A stretch of 64,000 nt of DNA from Dysidea avara (Eukaryota; Porifera; Demospongiae; Dictyoceratida; Dysideidae). Below are positions 37,568 through 47,870 of this stretch, piece by piece. Position 1 is the first letter of the stretch; each line of letters starts with the position of its first letter. The stretch covers positions 25,586,765-25,650,764 of the forward strand of contig NC_089281.1 in NCBI RefSeq assembly GCF_963678975.1. Direction: 5' to 3'. The position numbers and the translations under genes were made by a program. The notes beneath the pieces are model-generated. The model was given only the letters and a program-made list of their open reading frames with translations, had not been told where the DNA came from and searched no databases.

Positions 37568-37886
37568 TCTAATCCAAAACAGCCAAGCTGTAAAAAAAGT
37601 GTGCGGCCCTCAGAAAGGCTATGGTGAAAAAAGATGTGAAATCCAAGGTGGCGGCCAAGAAATGGCTGTGATGGTAGGTTAATGGTAAAAATTTTAATAA
37701 CGACAATTCAGGTGAATTTTTGTGCTGCTTCACAAAATTTACCCGAATTGTCATTATTAAAATTTTTACCATTAACCTACCATCACAGCCATTTCTTGGC
37801 CGCCACCTTGGATTTCACATCTTTTTTCACCATAGCCTTTCTGAGGGCCGCACACTTTTTTTACAGCTTGGCTGTTTTGGATTAGA
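37568..37886. repeat. Terminal ~320-bp palindrome of Helitron-like copy 2
   Basis: Inverted repeat TCTAATCCAAAACAGCC ... GGCTGTTTTGGATTAGA with its centre near 37725. The mirror ORFs on the two strands are by-products. An adjacent small hairpin (about 37513-37541) pairs AAAGCTGGCC with GGCCGGCTTT. Confidence 0.85.
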
Positions 37887-38200
37887 TTATTATAATAACA
37901 GTCAATTATAGTAGAGTCATGCATAGGATCTTTTTAAGTATCAGTACTAACCTTGGTGAAGTAGTGAGGCCAATTGCGACGCACATCAACACTGTTTATG
38001 TCATATCCAGGCAAGTTCAAATCAGTACACTGTCCCCTACCAGCGTCCTGTCCACACACACCATCACTTGTAGTTGGACAACACTCCTAGTTTTCTAGAC
38101 TTGTAACATCACTACATGCTCTTGGTATTAGACCATAAGCCTCCTGCCCCAACTGACATAGCAAGGCAATGGCCATGAAAGAAACTTGACCACTTTGCAT

Positions 38201-38592
38201 TTTAACTACAGTGTACAAAAATAAGTTGAAATAGCTACTGTAACACTCAATATGTAAGAGATAGACTAAGTGTTATTTAGTTATTTAATTATTAAAACTT
38301 TACAGTGTATGTGGTTGATAATTGATGCCATTTCACATGCATTGTATAGCTAGCTTTTCACATTAGTGCATAATTTGTGAGGCTGTAATTAGTAGAGATG
38401 GCGTCTATAATATATGCCTAATGAGACTGACCCATATACATATGTAGCACTCAACTAGTAGCTAGCTTCAGTTGACGAGAGAAATAATTAAACCTTCAAT
38501 TGATATTCCCACGATAGCTAATGAATCCAGAAGTTTTCAGTTAAGCTGCAGTTTGTACTCATGATTTTGTCTGATGTTCCACGCTTTATATA
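38201..38592 (-). promoter_or_regulatory. Copy C promoter region, TATA box retained
   Basis: TATATAAAG on the minus strand at 38592-38584, with the same spacing to the ATG as in copies A and B. The 5' UTR donor region near 38455 reads CTAGTTGAGT instead of CTAGGTGAGT, so the UTR splice site appears damaged in this copy. Confidence 0.4.
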
Positions 38593-40242
38593 CTTAGTGT
38601 TTGCATTGTATGCGTGGGCTACAGGATATCCTGCTACCTAGCTACTTCATCCAATTTTATTTTTGAAAACTTCCGTCGCAAATCCGGAGTAATTCGTGTG
38701 CGTGGGTTGTATGACAACGTGATCTAAACTTCAATTTAAACTTTCTAAAGATTTTAAGGCTTTGCAGCACAAGTACTACCTAGTCCTATATGTACACTTA
38801 ACAGCGTGACTAAATATTTCGTCTTAGCTGAATCATAGTGTAGTTTAGTTACCATGCACTGGTTTGGCCACTAAATTGAAAAAATCTCAGCAAACCGTTT
38901 ATACCCTTGCCATTATCGGACATGAAATAGTAAATGCTTTTCCAAAAGCACATACATGGCAATCCATAGCTTGACTTGTGAATAATCAGTTGAATCTTTT
39001 TGGAATTTAATTGTATATTGGATCATCTAGTTTGTTTGTGCTTTATTTGTTTATTAGTCTCCTTGCTATTTCTGCATGTGCTGTGCTATTCAGTGGCGGA
39101 TCCTGGGAGGGGGGAGGGAAAGGTAAAACGGGCATGTGCCCCCTTTCCCACTTCCCAATCCATTATCTCTCTCAAGAAAAATTGCATACAAGATCGAGAT
39201 ACTCTAATGGAGCAGTCACAGTGTTCGTGAGGCAGTGTAGCTTAACTATGAAGCTGTGACTAAAGGTTCTTTATATACTTTATAGTAAATACATTTGGTG
39301 AACGGTAGTCATTATTGTTGTGACTTGTATATATAGCTAACTAGCTACGTATGGCACACTGCTAGCTACACACTTGCTTCTCAATATAAGAGAGTTGTTG
39401 ACAGCTATTATAATTGCATCAATTAAGAGATTTAAGAGACCATATAGCAAGCAATTTTAAAGGTATGATATCTTAATTTCCTCACATTAACTTTATTCAG
39501 GTATTTGTGGTACTTGTAAAATAACAGTTATGTCAACTAAATTAGTACAACACACCTAGTAGTAATTGATCTTCTGTGTTCCTAATAGGATATGATGCAT
39601 GTTAGATTGTTTAGTATACATCCTTTTCTACCATGAAATAAGTGAAACCTTTACACAATATTAACTTTGCTTATGCATTTATGGCACTTTTAAGAAATCT
39701 TCACATAAATTAAATATTTTTGTCTTTAATAAGAATACAAGTTTTTCAGTTTTTTATTGCTCTATTCCTTATAATCTTTATACTCCTAGGTTTACGCTCC
39801 TTTTAAAACATTCTATAATCCTTGCAATCATTCAGTAGCTTTTAGATTCCAGTCTTAAAATCTTTGAAGATGAAAACTGGGCAGTATTCAATGATATATT
39901 TTTGAAAATATGCAGTATTACTGTAGTTTCACATCTAATTGCCATTCTTTCCTAAACAAATATGAGTACTGACTCGTATTCAGTATGATACAATGAAGCC
40001 TCTCTAATCAGACGCTCATGGGAATAAGGAAATTGTGTAAAAAGGTCACATTATTGATTATTAAAAATGTCAGATTATTGTAAGATATGCTGTCTAAATA
40101 AAGAACTTTTGGCATAGTTAATTTGACTGCAAATGAAACCAGGCAGATGCAAGTTCTAATCTCCTGCTGGCTAATTTCATTGAGAAAAGAAGTTTAAATG
40201 TTTCAATGTGTTCTCTGTACTGCAATCAAAACATTGCTATGC
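38593..40242. repeat. 5' flank of copy C, outer part of palindrome 2
   Basis: Same sequence and orientation as about 1501-3147, and inverted to about 21550-23190. Homology to the other copies stops abruptly at 40242, in the middle of sequence that continues in copies A and B (there followed by ACTTACGTAGG). Confidence 0.8.
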
Positions 40243-40322
40243 TGCAAAAGCTGCAAAAGCAGTTTTTTGCAGCAAAAGCAGCTTTTGAAGCAAAAATGCT
40301 GCAAAAGCAGCTTTGAAAAACA
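40243..40322. repeat. GCTGCAAAAGCA-type tandem repeat at arm boundary
   Basis: A short imperfect tandem of GCTGCAAAAGCAG, with some units inverted (TTTTTTGCAGC, GCTTTTGAAGC). It starts exactly where homology to the tyrosinase arms ends. Confidence 0.8.
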
Positions 40323-40440
40323 GTCAGTGCCCATTTTGGCTTTTTCCAAAATGAACAACTTTAACTGCTTTTTACTTTTCTTTTCCTACAGCACACTCAC
40401 ATAAAATAACAGTGATATAAATAACACTTTGTTACTTTGT

Positions 40441-41212
40441 GTAGGGTGAGATTAATAACTGTCGCCAATGCCAAAACATCATCTACTCCTTCAATGTCAC
40501 TGCCTTCACTGTCCATGCCCTGTGCTGCACAGAACTGCAAGAAGCATGAAATTAACAACACGTATCAACATTGAAATAGTGTCAGCATGTTTGTCCTAGT
40601 GGTCTTTTCCTTTGCTAGTGGTTAAAACTTACATGATATGGGAACTAGCATGGGTTCCAAAATTGTCAAAAATTTAATTAATTGCAGGGTTTCTGTATGA
40701 GTATAGTAGCCCTATGACTTGCAACACTGACTTTATACTATTCACATGTTCCTACACAAAATTATGCTAACAAACTGGCATCTTGTTTATGATTTTTACT
40801 GACAGGTGAGATGTTGACAGGGTATTGTATATATGCGCATACCTTTACAACACTGCTGACCTCCTTTTGAGAGACCACAAGCTCTCGCTGTGTCACATAT
40901 GGATCTATATTAAAATTGTACATAATTATGAGATTACACTATATTACATGATGATGCTTTTGTATTTGTAGGAAATTCCAGTTGATTTTCAGGGTCACTT
41001 CATCACGCTGTCAGATTATCATGGTATTAAGCAGTTAATACAGCCAATGAGTATGTTCTGATGAAATGGTATAGTTTTTGTTGTTGATCTTGTGCAAAGT
41101 TTATCATCTTATCCATAATCGCTGCATTGTCTCTTTTCACAGCTGTTACCAAATTCTCAAACATGTCCAAGTGTAACTCAGTAGTTGACATGACTACTAT
41201 CAGTGTACTCAT
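40441..41212 (-). other. Possible exon remnants of an unidentified gene
   Basis: Three minus-strand stretches read like protein. About 41180-41027 gives ELHLDMFENLVTAVKRDN and a coiled-coil-like glutamine-rich tail. About 40907-40846 gives PYVTQRELVVSQKEVSSVVK, bounded by AG and GTATGC. About 40535-40440 gives CAAQGMDSEGSDIEGVDD and VLALATVINLTLHK after a CTTGCAG acceptor. I cannot join them in one frame with certainty and recognise no domain. They may be exons of a real gene or remains of a mobile element; the decayed integrase lies just upstream on the same strand. Confidence 0.3.
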
Positions 41213-41689
41213 ATTTTCATTATATCCATGTCAGGCTTTTCTATATTCCAAGTACTTTTATTTTTTAATTTATGAGTTACCATAACTCCTCAACATAAAA
41301 GTAAACTAGCAATAAGACAATACATTTATGCATTACACTTCAAGAGAAACTGTAGTCATTGCAATCATTATGGAGATGTGCATGCTTACAAAGCATGCAA
41401 CTTGTTCATACACATCACACCCTCCATTTGCAAGTAGTGAACACCTTCACTTGTATGTCAAGAGATACACAAAGAATAAAACCATGGTTACTGACTTCAA
41501 CAGCTGTTTGTGGTACTGGTAATTGTCCTGAAATATTCTATGGTCTGTTGTCACTGTCTGATAATTTACTACAGGTTGTTTTTGGATGTCAATGGCTGAC
41601 TTCTATTAATAAAGCATTTATACGATCAGTGAATACTGCATACAGACAAAACAATCATTGTTTAACATTCATAATTCCTTGAGCAGTAA

Positions 41690-42300
41690 AAATGCTTCAC
41701 ATGGGATAACAACTGAACATGATAAATGTCTCCACAGACACTCAATTCATTCATTATGAACTGAGTTGCTAGTTATTGTGGTTGATTTATCACCACCATG
41801 TAGAGTGACCATATAGTCCAAGGAATTCACATTCTCCCACATAAATCTGTAAGAAGTTTCCTAATAATACCGTATGTTTGGACAGCAGCAGTAAATGATT
41901 CCAAACAGAACCCTGTTGTTGTTTGAGCATTTTAAAAAGGTCACTTGTCTAGAGTATCCATCGACCACACCATGGGTGACAAATTTTCGGTGTATTAACT
42001 TGTGATTGCCATCCATGTGCCAGACAACCTTAAAGAAGTAAGTTCTTCGTTACATTAGCTTTATGCTTCTCTCTCTGAGATCCACTCTATGAATAGATCA
42101 GTGAATTTGCCATCTTTGCAAGTGCACATTCAAGCTGCATGCATATACAGATAACCAATTAACATCCTCTCGCCATTAAGAGTGTTTATAATGCACAATA
42201 ATCTTGTCCAAATGTTGGTCACTGATATTTGTGTATCCAATCATGCCCATATTTTCCAAGTTTCTGTAAAGTGTTACTCCTACTGATTTTGGAATAAAAT
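41690..42300 (-). pseudogene. Decayed DDE integrase-core transposase
   Basis: Minus-strand translation gives recognisable but broken pieces of the integrase-like transposase family whose members carry a WHIDGNHKL block and a SVHNQRIERLW block. In order: a helix-turn-helix-like lead-in (YTNISDQHLDKIIVHY, about 42240-42180), SIHRVDLRERSIKLM then RRTYFFKVVWHMDGNHKLI (about 42090-41990), VTHGVVDGYSRQVTFLKCSN, then after damage ENV and SVHNE-stop-IECLW (about 41765-41732). Several in-frame stops and at least one frame change show it is dead. The catalytic first Asp is in WHMDG and the ENV may mark the region of the second acidic residue. Superfamily placement (IS3EU- or Ginger-like) is from memory and tentative. 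Confidence 0.6.
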
Positions 42301-43502
42301 ATGAAAGTACTGATGTCTCCTCAAGTGCTTACATCTCCCTTGAGGTCTCCTTCACTATGTATACAGCAAATCAGCCATCTGGATTGCAAAATCATCACAA
42401 AGTCAAATATCCTTACACACTGGCGTGGTGACCACAAACTACTCTTTACTACATAGTGGTTCCATGATAAGGACACCGTAATTACTGATTAGGTATATGC
42501 GCCTAACAGATAGTGTGATTTGTACAAAATTTTTCTCTGAAAATTATAAATGCATGCGCTTAACAACCCGCCGGACTGTATGGCAATTTCATTTTTACAT
42601 TTCCTCTCCTAGTACTTGTAATCAATAACACTGAGCAATAGTTTTATGCCACAGAAGTATAAGAAAGTTACTATATACATTTAAATATTTATGTAACTAT
42701 GTAACTTTGTTAAGTATAAGATCAGAAAACTTGACAGGGAATCAAATAACCAGCTAGCTAAAGACTGTGTCAAGGTTAAGCTGACATTTATTTTTCAGTA
42801 CATGTTTCTGTCATCAGATGAATGAAGTACAGAAAACTATCACAGATAAATTCCAGGCTAATGCTTGCAATTAACATAACGTGGCAATTAAAGGAACAGC
42901 TAATTTTGATGCTGCACAAATACCAAGCTAATATTGAAAGGTGCACTACTGCATGAGAATGGTCCTACAGCTGCAGCCTGACATATATAGTTTTGGTTCT
43001 CTGAAAGTTTTGGATTTTTCATGCCAGAGGCATCTGCAAGATGCTTAACTACTCCTACTGGTGCATCATGCATCCCAGCTAGCTAGCTAGCTAACTAGTT
43101 ACTGCATGTTTGTACTCGTGGTAACTTTGGCTATAAATTGTCACTCAAGCTAGCTTAGCTTGAGCTTTCATGTGACGTCATCACTGATCATGAAATTCTC
43201 AACACATCCCATATTTGATTATAGCTGTGAACAAGTGGAATCATCAAATTTAAAATTCATCAAATATGTTCAATTTGCCAAATATTTTCCTGTCAAATTT
43301 TCTGCTTTCATGGTAGCTGGAAATACTTCTGCTTAGAGACACTATCATTATGTCCGGATTATGTGTTTGTAACATACAGACTGTTTCAGTATTACAGTAT
43401 AATATTATAGGCTACTTTGATGAGATATATATGTGCTTTCAATACACAGTAAAGTTTAAATGAGCATTAGCCGATAGCACATTTTTAGCTTCTTATAGCC
43501 AC
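42301..43502. other. No gene seen; AT-rich intergenic
   Basis: No ORF with a recognisable domain on either strand. It contains a GCTAGCTAGCTAG simple stretch near 43080. The part up to about 42370 may be the 5' tail of the decayed transposase. Confidence 0.4.
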
Positions 43503-43921
43503 TAGGGATCATCCATTATTTTCAGCATTTTCACAAATGTACAGAGAGTACTCTATTTGTTTACCTCCTCCCTGACCTCCTACCCAAAAGTGTACTATTA
43601 TAAATGTTGATGTGATAGTTATTATTATTCAAAACATCTGCCTGCTAATCATCTGACTTGTCAGAATGCAGGCATTGACAGAATGCTGATTGTTGATATA
43701 CAGCCTTGTGTACACTGCTGCATAGCCAGCTCCTGAAGCATTTATTCAAAGTCCAGCTGCAACTCAGCTTTAACCACTTACCCAAACACTATTACTAAAT
43801 TGTGGTGCTACTAAGGCCAACATTTTTAAAAGCATTCAGGTTAATTTAACCCCTCCTCCCTAGCGTACTCTCTGTGTGCACTCTGGCTTGCAAAATTGCT
43901 GAAAATAGTGGATGGTCCCTA
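43503..43921. mobile_element. 419-bp MITE, TIR starts TAGGGAYCATCCAYTATTTT
   Basis: The left end TAGGGATCATCCATTATTTT and the complement of the right end TAGGGACCATCCACTATTTT match imperfectly for about 50 bp, each leading to a GTAC box near GAGAGTAC. No clear target duplication. A diverged single end of the same family lies at about 63430-63530 (GGGGTCATCCACAATTTTCA). Confidence 0.7.
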
Positions 43922-44690
43922 AGCTAACTAGGGCAACAAAATCCCAGAGACTGGTGTGCTCACATTATGACATCCCCTCAGTCAACTACTATAAAAAATA
44001 CACATGTAATGAAAATAGTCTTCAGAGCTTATAAAAATTTTCTCTGTTAATTCCCTAGACTCCCACACAGCATTTAGAATAATTAACTAAGCTACATAAC
44101 ATAATTATTACTTTTAAAGTAACTGTAGTAATATAACTAGTTACATCCCTTGTAATTACTTTAAACAGGCTATAGGACCAGGAGTCCTGCACTTGTGCTG
44201 TAAACTCTTAATAAATAAATAAATTAGGAATAACTGTCCAAAAAGTAACTAATACAACAGTAGCTAGTTACATTAGTTACATAGTAACTAGGCCTGCATG
44301 AAATATGTTGGCACAATAAAAAGCATGATAGGCTTATTAGGTGGATATTTCAAACTATATGGAGCTTAATTCCATGAAAATAGATCGATACTCCCAAATA
44401 GAGCAGTCAATGGAAACTGCAATAGAGCACCTACTTTGATCGATACTCTCTAATAGAACAGTTATTTTATAGTGAAATACTCTAATAAAGCATTCACTGA
44501 TTAAAATGTTACAAAATAATTGTAACAAATGTTGCTAACTTAGGAGCATAATGCAAGCATAGTAGGTGAAAATTTTGGGATATTCCTGAAAGTATTTTGG
44601 GCAAAATTTTGAGCATATTTGACTCAGGTCTAATAGTAATTAGTAATCATTCTTTAAAAGCCAGAACACTCCTTGATTTTTGCACCAGAC
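43922..44690. other. Repeat-derived intergenic with retroelement-like 3' tail
   Basis: At 44166-44225 the phrase TATAGGACCAGGAGTCCTGC is followed by a TAAA-repeat tail, resembling the 3' end of a non-LTR element or SINE. A relative of the phrase is in the tyrosinase 5' flanks (near 1680 and 23005). Two degenerate copies of the ATACTCTAATAGAGCAG motif lie near 44390 and 44445. No gene. Confidence 0.4.
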
Positions 44691-46689
44691 ATATATACTA
44701 CAGCCACACTAAATTGACACATTCTGTGCACTGTTCTTCAGCTTGAGTAAAAGACAGGACAATAGTTGAAACTGAGCTGAAATGGTCACAGAATTATTAT
44801 TTCAGCAAGTACACATATGTATACAGTTGTCTTTTCCCTGCTAGGGCATATCTGAGGATAACAGTGATTACAACATGCCACAAAAGTACAAACATGCATA
44901 TGAAAGTAACTAGTGACATAACTTGTAGTAACCTTTTAAAAGTAACTGTAACTAATTACATGGAATAGAAGTAACAGGTAATCGCGTAGTATTTAGTTAA
45001 CTCTGCCTCACATCTATATGTTTTTGCTCTATATGCTGTGCATATTTTTTGTTGCCAAGTTACCTCACCTTTTCCATCCATATTTTCCTTACTCCACCAC
45101 CTCTATCTGTTTCAGAGGCTCCAACTTTGGGAGTGAGACTTATATTTGTGTCTATTGATGATGATGGAAATAAGTCCTTCAGTCGTATGTGTACATAAGT
45201 ATTGCATTGCCCTTTCCCCATCCCACTAAGCAAAAACTATATATGGGTAGAAGGTAAATATGCAATAATTAATTATATTCTTGACTGCTGCATTTGAGTA
45301 AACAATTGCTCTCTTGATCTTAAAAGATGCAGCAATGGTACTCTAACCCTTAGTCACCCTCTGCTATGTTCATAATGCACATGCTTAAGTATTTACCTTG
45401 GCACTTGGTCATCCTGTGCCTCCCACTAACATAAATATTGCATTCATGGGATGTATAACCAAATAATCTGGTGTAGCTACCAGACAATTGATGGGATGAT
45501 GACAGGAAACAAGCCTTATTATATAGAACTAGCACTTTGTGGCATTATATAGTTGTACTATTATATATATGCCACCTCTATCAGACAGTTTAAATCATTA
45601 TTTTGTTCTTTGTAAATTTATTTTTGTTTTGTGTGCTGTACTATTTTGTGTTGTTTGATTGCATGTAATTTCACAGGGCACAGCTGAAAAACAGCCTCTT
45701 CGGCTGATGCTGTTTTCCCTGTATAAATACTATAGTATTTACTATAGTATTTATTTAGTATACTAATAAATAAATACTACTAATAAATATAATAGTTATA
45801 TTGAAATTGTTTCCATACAGTTACATCACTAGCACTGATATAAGGCTAAATGTTTACAAATTTAAAAACTGAAACATCTTTTTGCCTGTTTGACATGCGG
45901 AGTAAAACATCTTTCAATTTGTTAGTCTACAGGTTTCTGTCAGCTCCTCATTTAAAATACCTTGTAAACCAGTATACATGCAAGTTATGATCTTGGATTT
46001 AAACACCTGTAGCATTGCAGCTGGTTTATTCATGGTAACTATAAATCTAACAGACTTTTATACAAGGACTACTAACAAACACCAAACAAAGAGCAATTAT
46101 GTGACCAGCTGAGTAAATTATATTATTATGTTCACAAATTCTATTTTGCAATTGCATAAAAATGTGTGCTGCATTAAAGTTTATACAAATGCTTTATCGC
46201 TTTAGTAAGCAGTGAAACAAGGTTCAATCAATATAAACCTATATACTGTCTGATTCAGCTTTAATTAAGAGTAAGAATATTTGCTTGTGTCGTGTACATA
46301 CACAAAAAGGCTATAGGCATTGGTGGTAGAATTACTACCTAAATAACTTACTTGTCTTGACCCTTGGAAGCTCCCAACAAAGCATATATGTTCATCCGCT
46401 ACGTATATAACTAATCACAAAGTAAATAATATACGTAATTAAAGCAATGACCATATAAATGAAGATATTTTCAGTGTTTCATCATCTATAATGCAATTAA
46501 ATATATTATTCTCTGGTGGAAAAAATCACATGGGAATTGGAAATATACTAACAAACATCATAGTGGCTAAAACAAAAAAATGGTTCACTTTTGATAAAAG
46601 CATCAACATTTGTTTGATTCATACCATTTCATAGTGCCATTAAATATCATGCACGAAGAACCTGACAAATAAAAAAATGTATGGAAGCC
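44691..46689. other. No gene seen apart from the retroelement tail
   Basis: AT-rich, with short ORFs only (for example 45535-45350 minus) that show no recognisable domain. Confidence 0.4.
45674..45795 (+). repeat. Hairpin plus TAAATA tail, likely retroelement 3' end
   Basis: A stem AAAACAGC ... GCTGTTTT around CTCTTCGGCTGAT is followed by CCCTGTATAAATA and an imperfect ATAAATA/TACTATAG tandem. A short stem-loop before an A/T-rich simple tail is typical of the 3' end of some non-LTR retrotransposons. No reverse transcriptase is seen nearby. Confidence 0.4.
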
Positions 46690-47400
46690 ATAAAGTGCAT
46701 AATAGTAGTATAGTGGCACAACACAAAAATCGTGCACTTCTTCACAAAACTATGAAACTTTCCACATAAGTAGTACTTCTCATGGCATAATTTTTTTGAT
46801 ATAGTGCCATTACAGATTAGACCTTTGGTGACCTTTATGGTCATTTTTGCCAAAAAATTTAATCATTTCTGTCTTTATCTCCCTGAGGGATCAATTAACA
46901 TGCTAATTTTAATAAAACATGGTAACAAAATAAAAGAAGAATGAAACAACTTAGTTTTTGTTTGAAGTTAATAGGTGATTTCATATCAAAATTATGATCA
47001 TTTATATTATCCATGGATTTTGAGCTAATTAACCTCCCATGGCTAATTTACACCCCAAGCACAGGTAAATTCAGAGAATTTTGCAGCTAATAAAATTGTT
47101 TGTAACTTCAAATTACCTATTAACTTTAAATAAAATCAAGTTATTTTGTTCAACAAGACCTTTACTTTGGTACCATGCTTTAACACATCAGTTAATGCCT
47201 AAGGGAGATAAAGACAGAAATGGTCAAATTTCTGCACAAAAATGACCATAAAGGTCACCAAAGGTCAAATCTGTGATGGCACTATATCAAAAATCATAAG
47301 AAGTACTACTTATGTGGAAAGTTTCATGGTTTTATGAAAAAGTGCACGATTTGGCTAATTTTGGGGCTACACCGCTATGCTATATAGCAAGAAGGCTATT
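46690..47400. repeat. Long inverted repeat, ~190-bp arms
   Basis: The arm 46690-46885 matches the complement of about 47200-47400, including TGACCTTTATGGTCATTTTT and GGGAGATAAAGACAGAAATG. The arms diverge by many substitutions. The loop (46890-47195) is AT-rich and non-coding. Probably an old fold-back element or MITE. Confidence 0.75.
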
Positions 47401-47739
47401 TAGTAGTGTCTAACTGTTGATTACACCCTTTTGTGGATGGTTGTGAAAAAACTGTTGGAAAGGCTATGAATGGCTTAAACAACAGCAACACGATAATTAT
47501 TTTAGAGGCGCTTAATATGCAAAAAGATGCTGGGTGATAGTTTCACTTGGTTTCAGGTGGGTTTGCAATAAATGGTGGTAATATACATATTTTCTTGAGA
47601 ATTAAATTAATAAATTTTGGTCTGACATAACACTTAGTAAATCAAAAAAAAGTATTGCTCCTCCACAAAGGGGAGGCCCAAATGCTCCATCCCATTGACT
47701 GCAACACTTTTTAAGATCAAATTTTGCCAACCAATTAAA

Positions 47740-47870
47740 ACCTGGCTTCCACACTGTGAAAACCAGGTTTCCACACTGTTTCCAAACCTGGCTTCCACAC
47801 AGTGAAAACCAGGTTTCCACACTGTTTCCAAACCTGGCATCCACACTGTGGAAGCCAGGAGTATTCAATG
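47740..47870. repeat. 46-bp tandem repeat, about 2.7 units
   Basis: The unit begins ACCTGGCTTCCACACTGTGA and each unit also contains the partial inverse (AACCAGGTTTCCACACTGT). The ORFs read through it (47874-47602, 47846-47634 minus) are repeat translations, not genes. Confidence 0.85.

Larger units (their letters stand above)
32589..37886 (-). mobile_element. Helitron-like minisatellite element, copy 2, in tyrosinase C intron 1
   Basis: Begins TCAAGACACACGGTAGTGTG (the hairpin end), ends GGCTGTTTTGGATTAGA, and sits between A (32588) and T (37887). Copies A and B show the uninterrupted intron sequence GTACAATTATTATAAT. It is organised as a hairpin-side segment (32589-33440), a minisatellite (33440-37290), a short inner flank related to other repeats (37290-37420) and a terminal palindrome (37568-37886). 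No replicase is encoded. ORFs in the hairpin-side segment (such as 32724-33248) contain a T-rich run read as polyphenylalanine and are not convincing genes. Confidence 0.8.
31029..38200 (-). pseudogene. Tyrosinase copy C, two nonsense codons and a transposon in intron 1
   Basis: Exons on the minus strand are 38200-37952, 32534-32234, 32042-31408 and 31349-31029, the last one codon longer than in copy B. Splice sites are intact. Exon 1 has TAG at 38089-38087 in place of the Leu of SLENLECC. Exon 3 has TAG at 31422-31420 in place of a Gln, just before the CuB HGTVH motif. Intron 1 holds a 5298-bp Helitron-like element (32589-37886), expanding it from about 120 bases to 5.4 kb. Some substitutions alter residues kept in A and B (Trp to Leu after DSD in exon 2). 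This copy is clearly dead as a full-length enzyme, though exons 2 and 3 remain open apart from the second stop. Confidence 0.93.

Noticed and set aside
37569..37911. Paired ORFs on both strands (also 8247-8516 and 53052-53563)
   Set aside because: They are mirror readings of the terminal palindromes of the Helitron-like elements and have no recognisable domain.
1..40242. Palindromes as a pure assembly artefact
   Set aside because: The arms differ by substitutions, small indels and private insertions with exact target duplications, which a simple fold-back error would not make. Long reads are still needed for proof.
40198..40404. 68-codon ORF with Cys/Lys repeats
   Set aside because: It is a translation of the GCTGCAAAAGCA simple repeat at the arm boundary.
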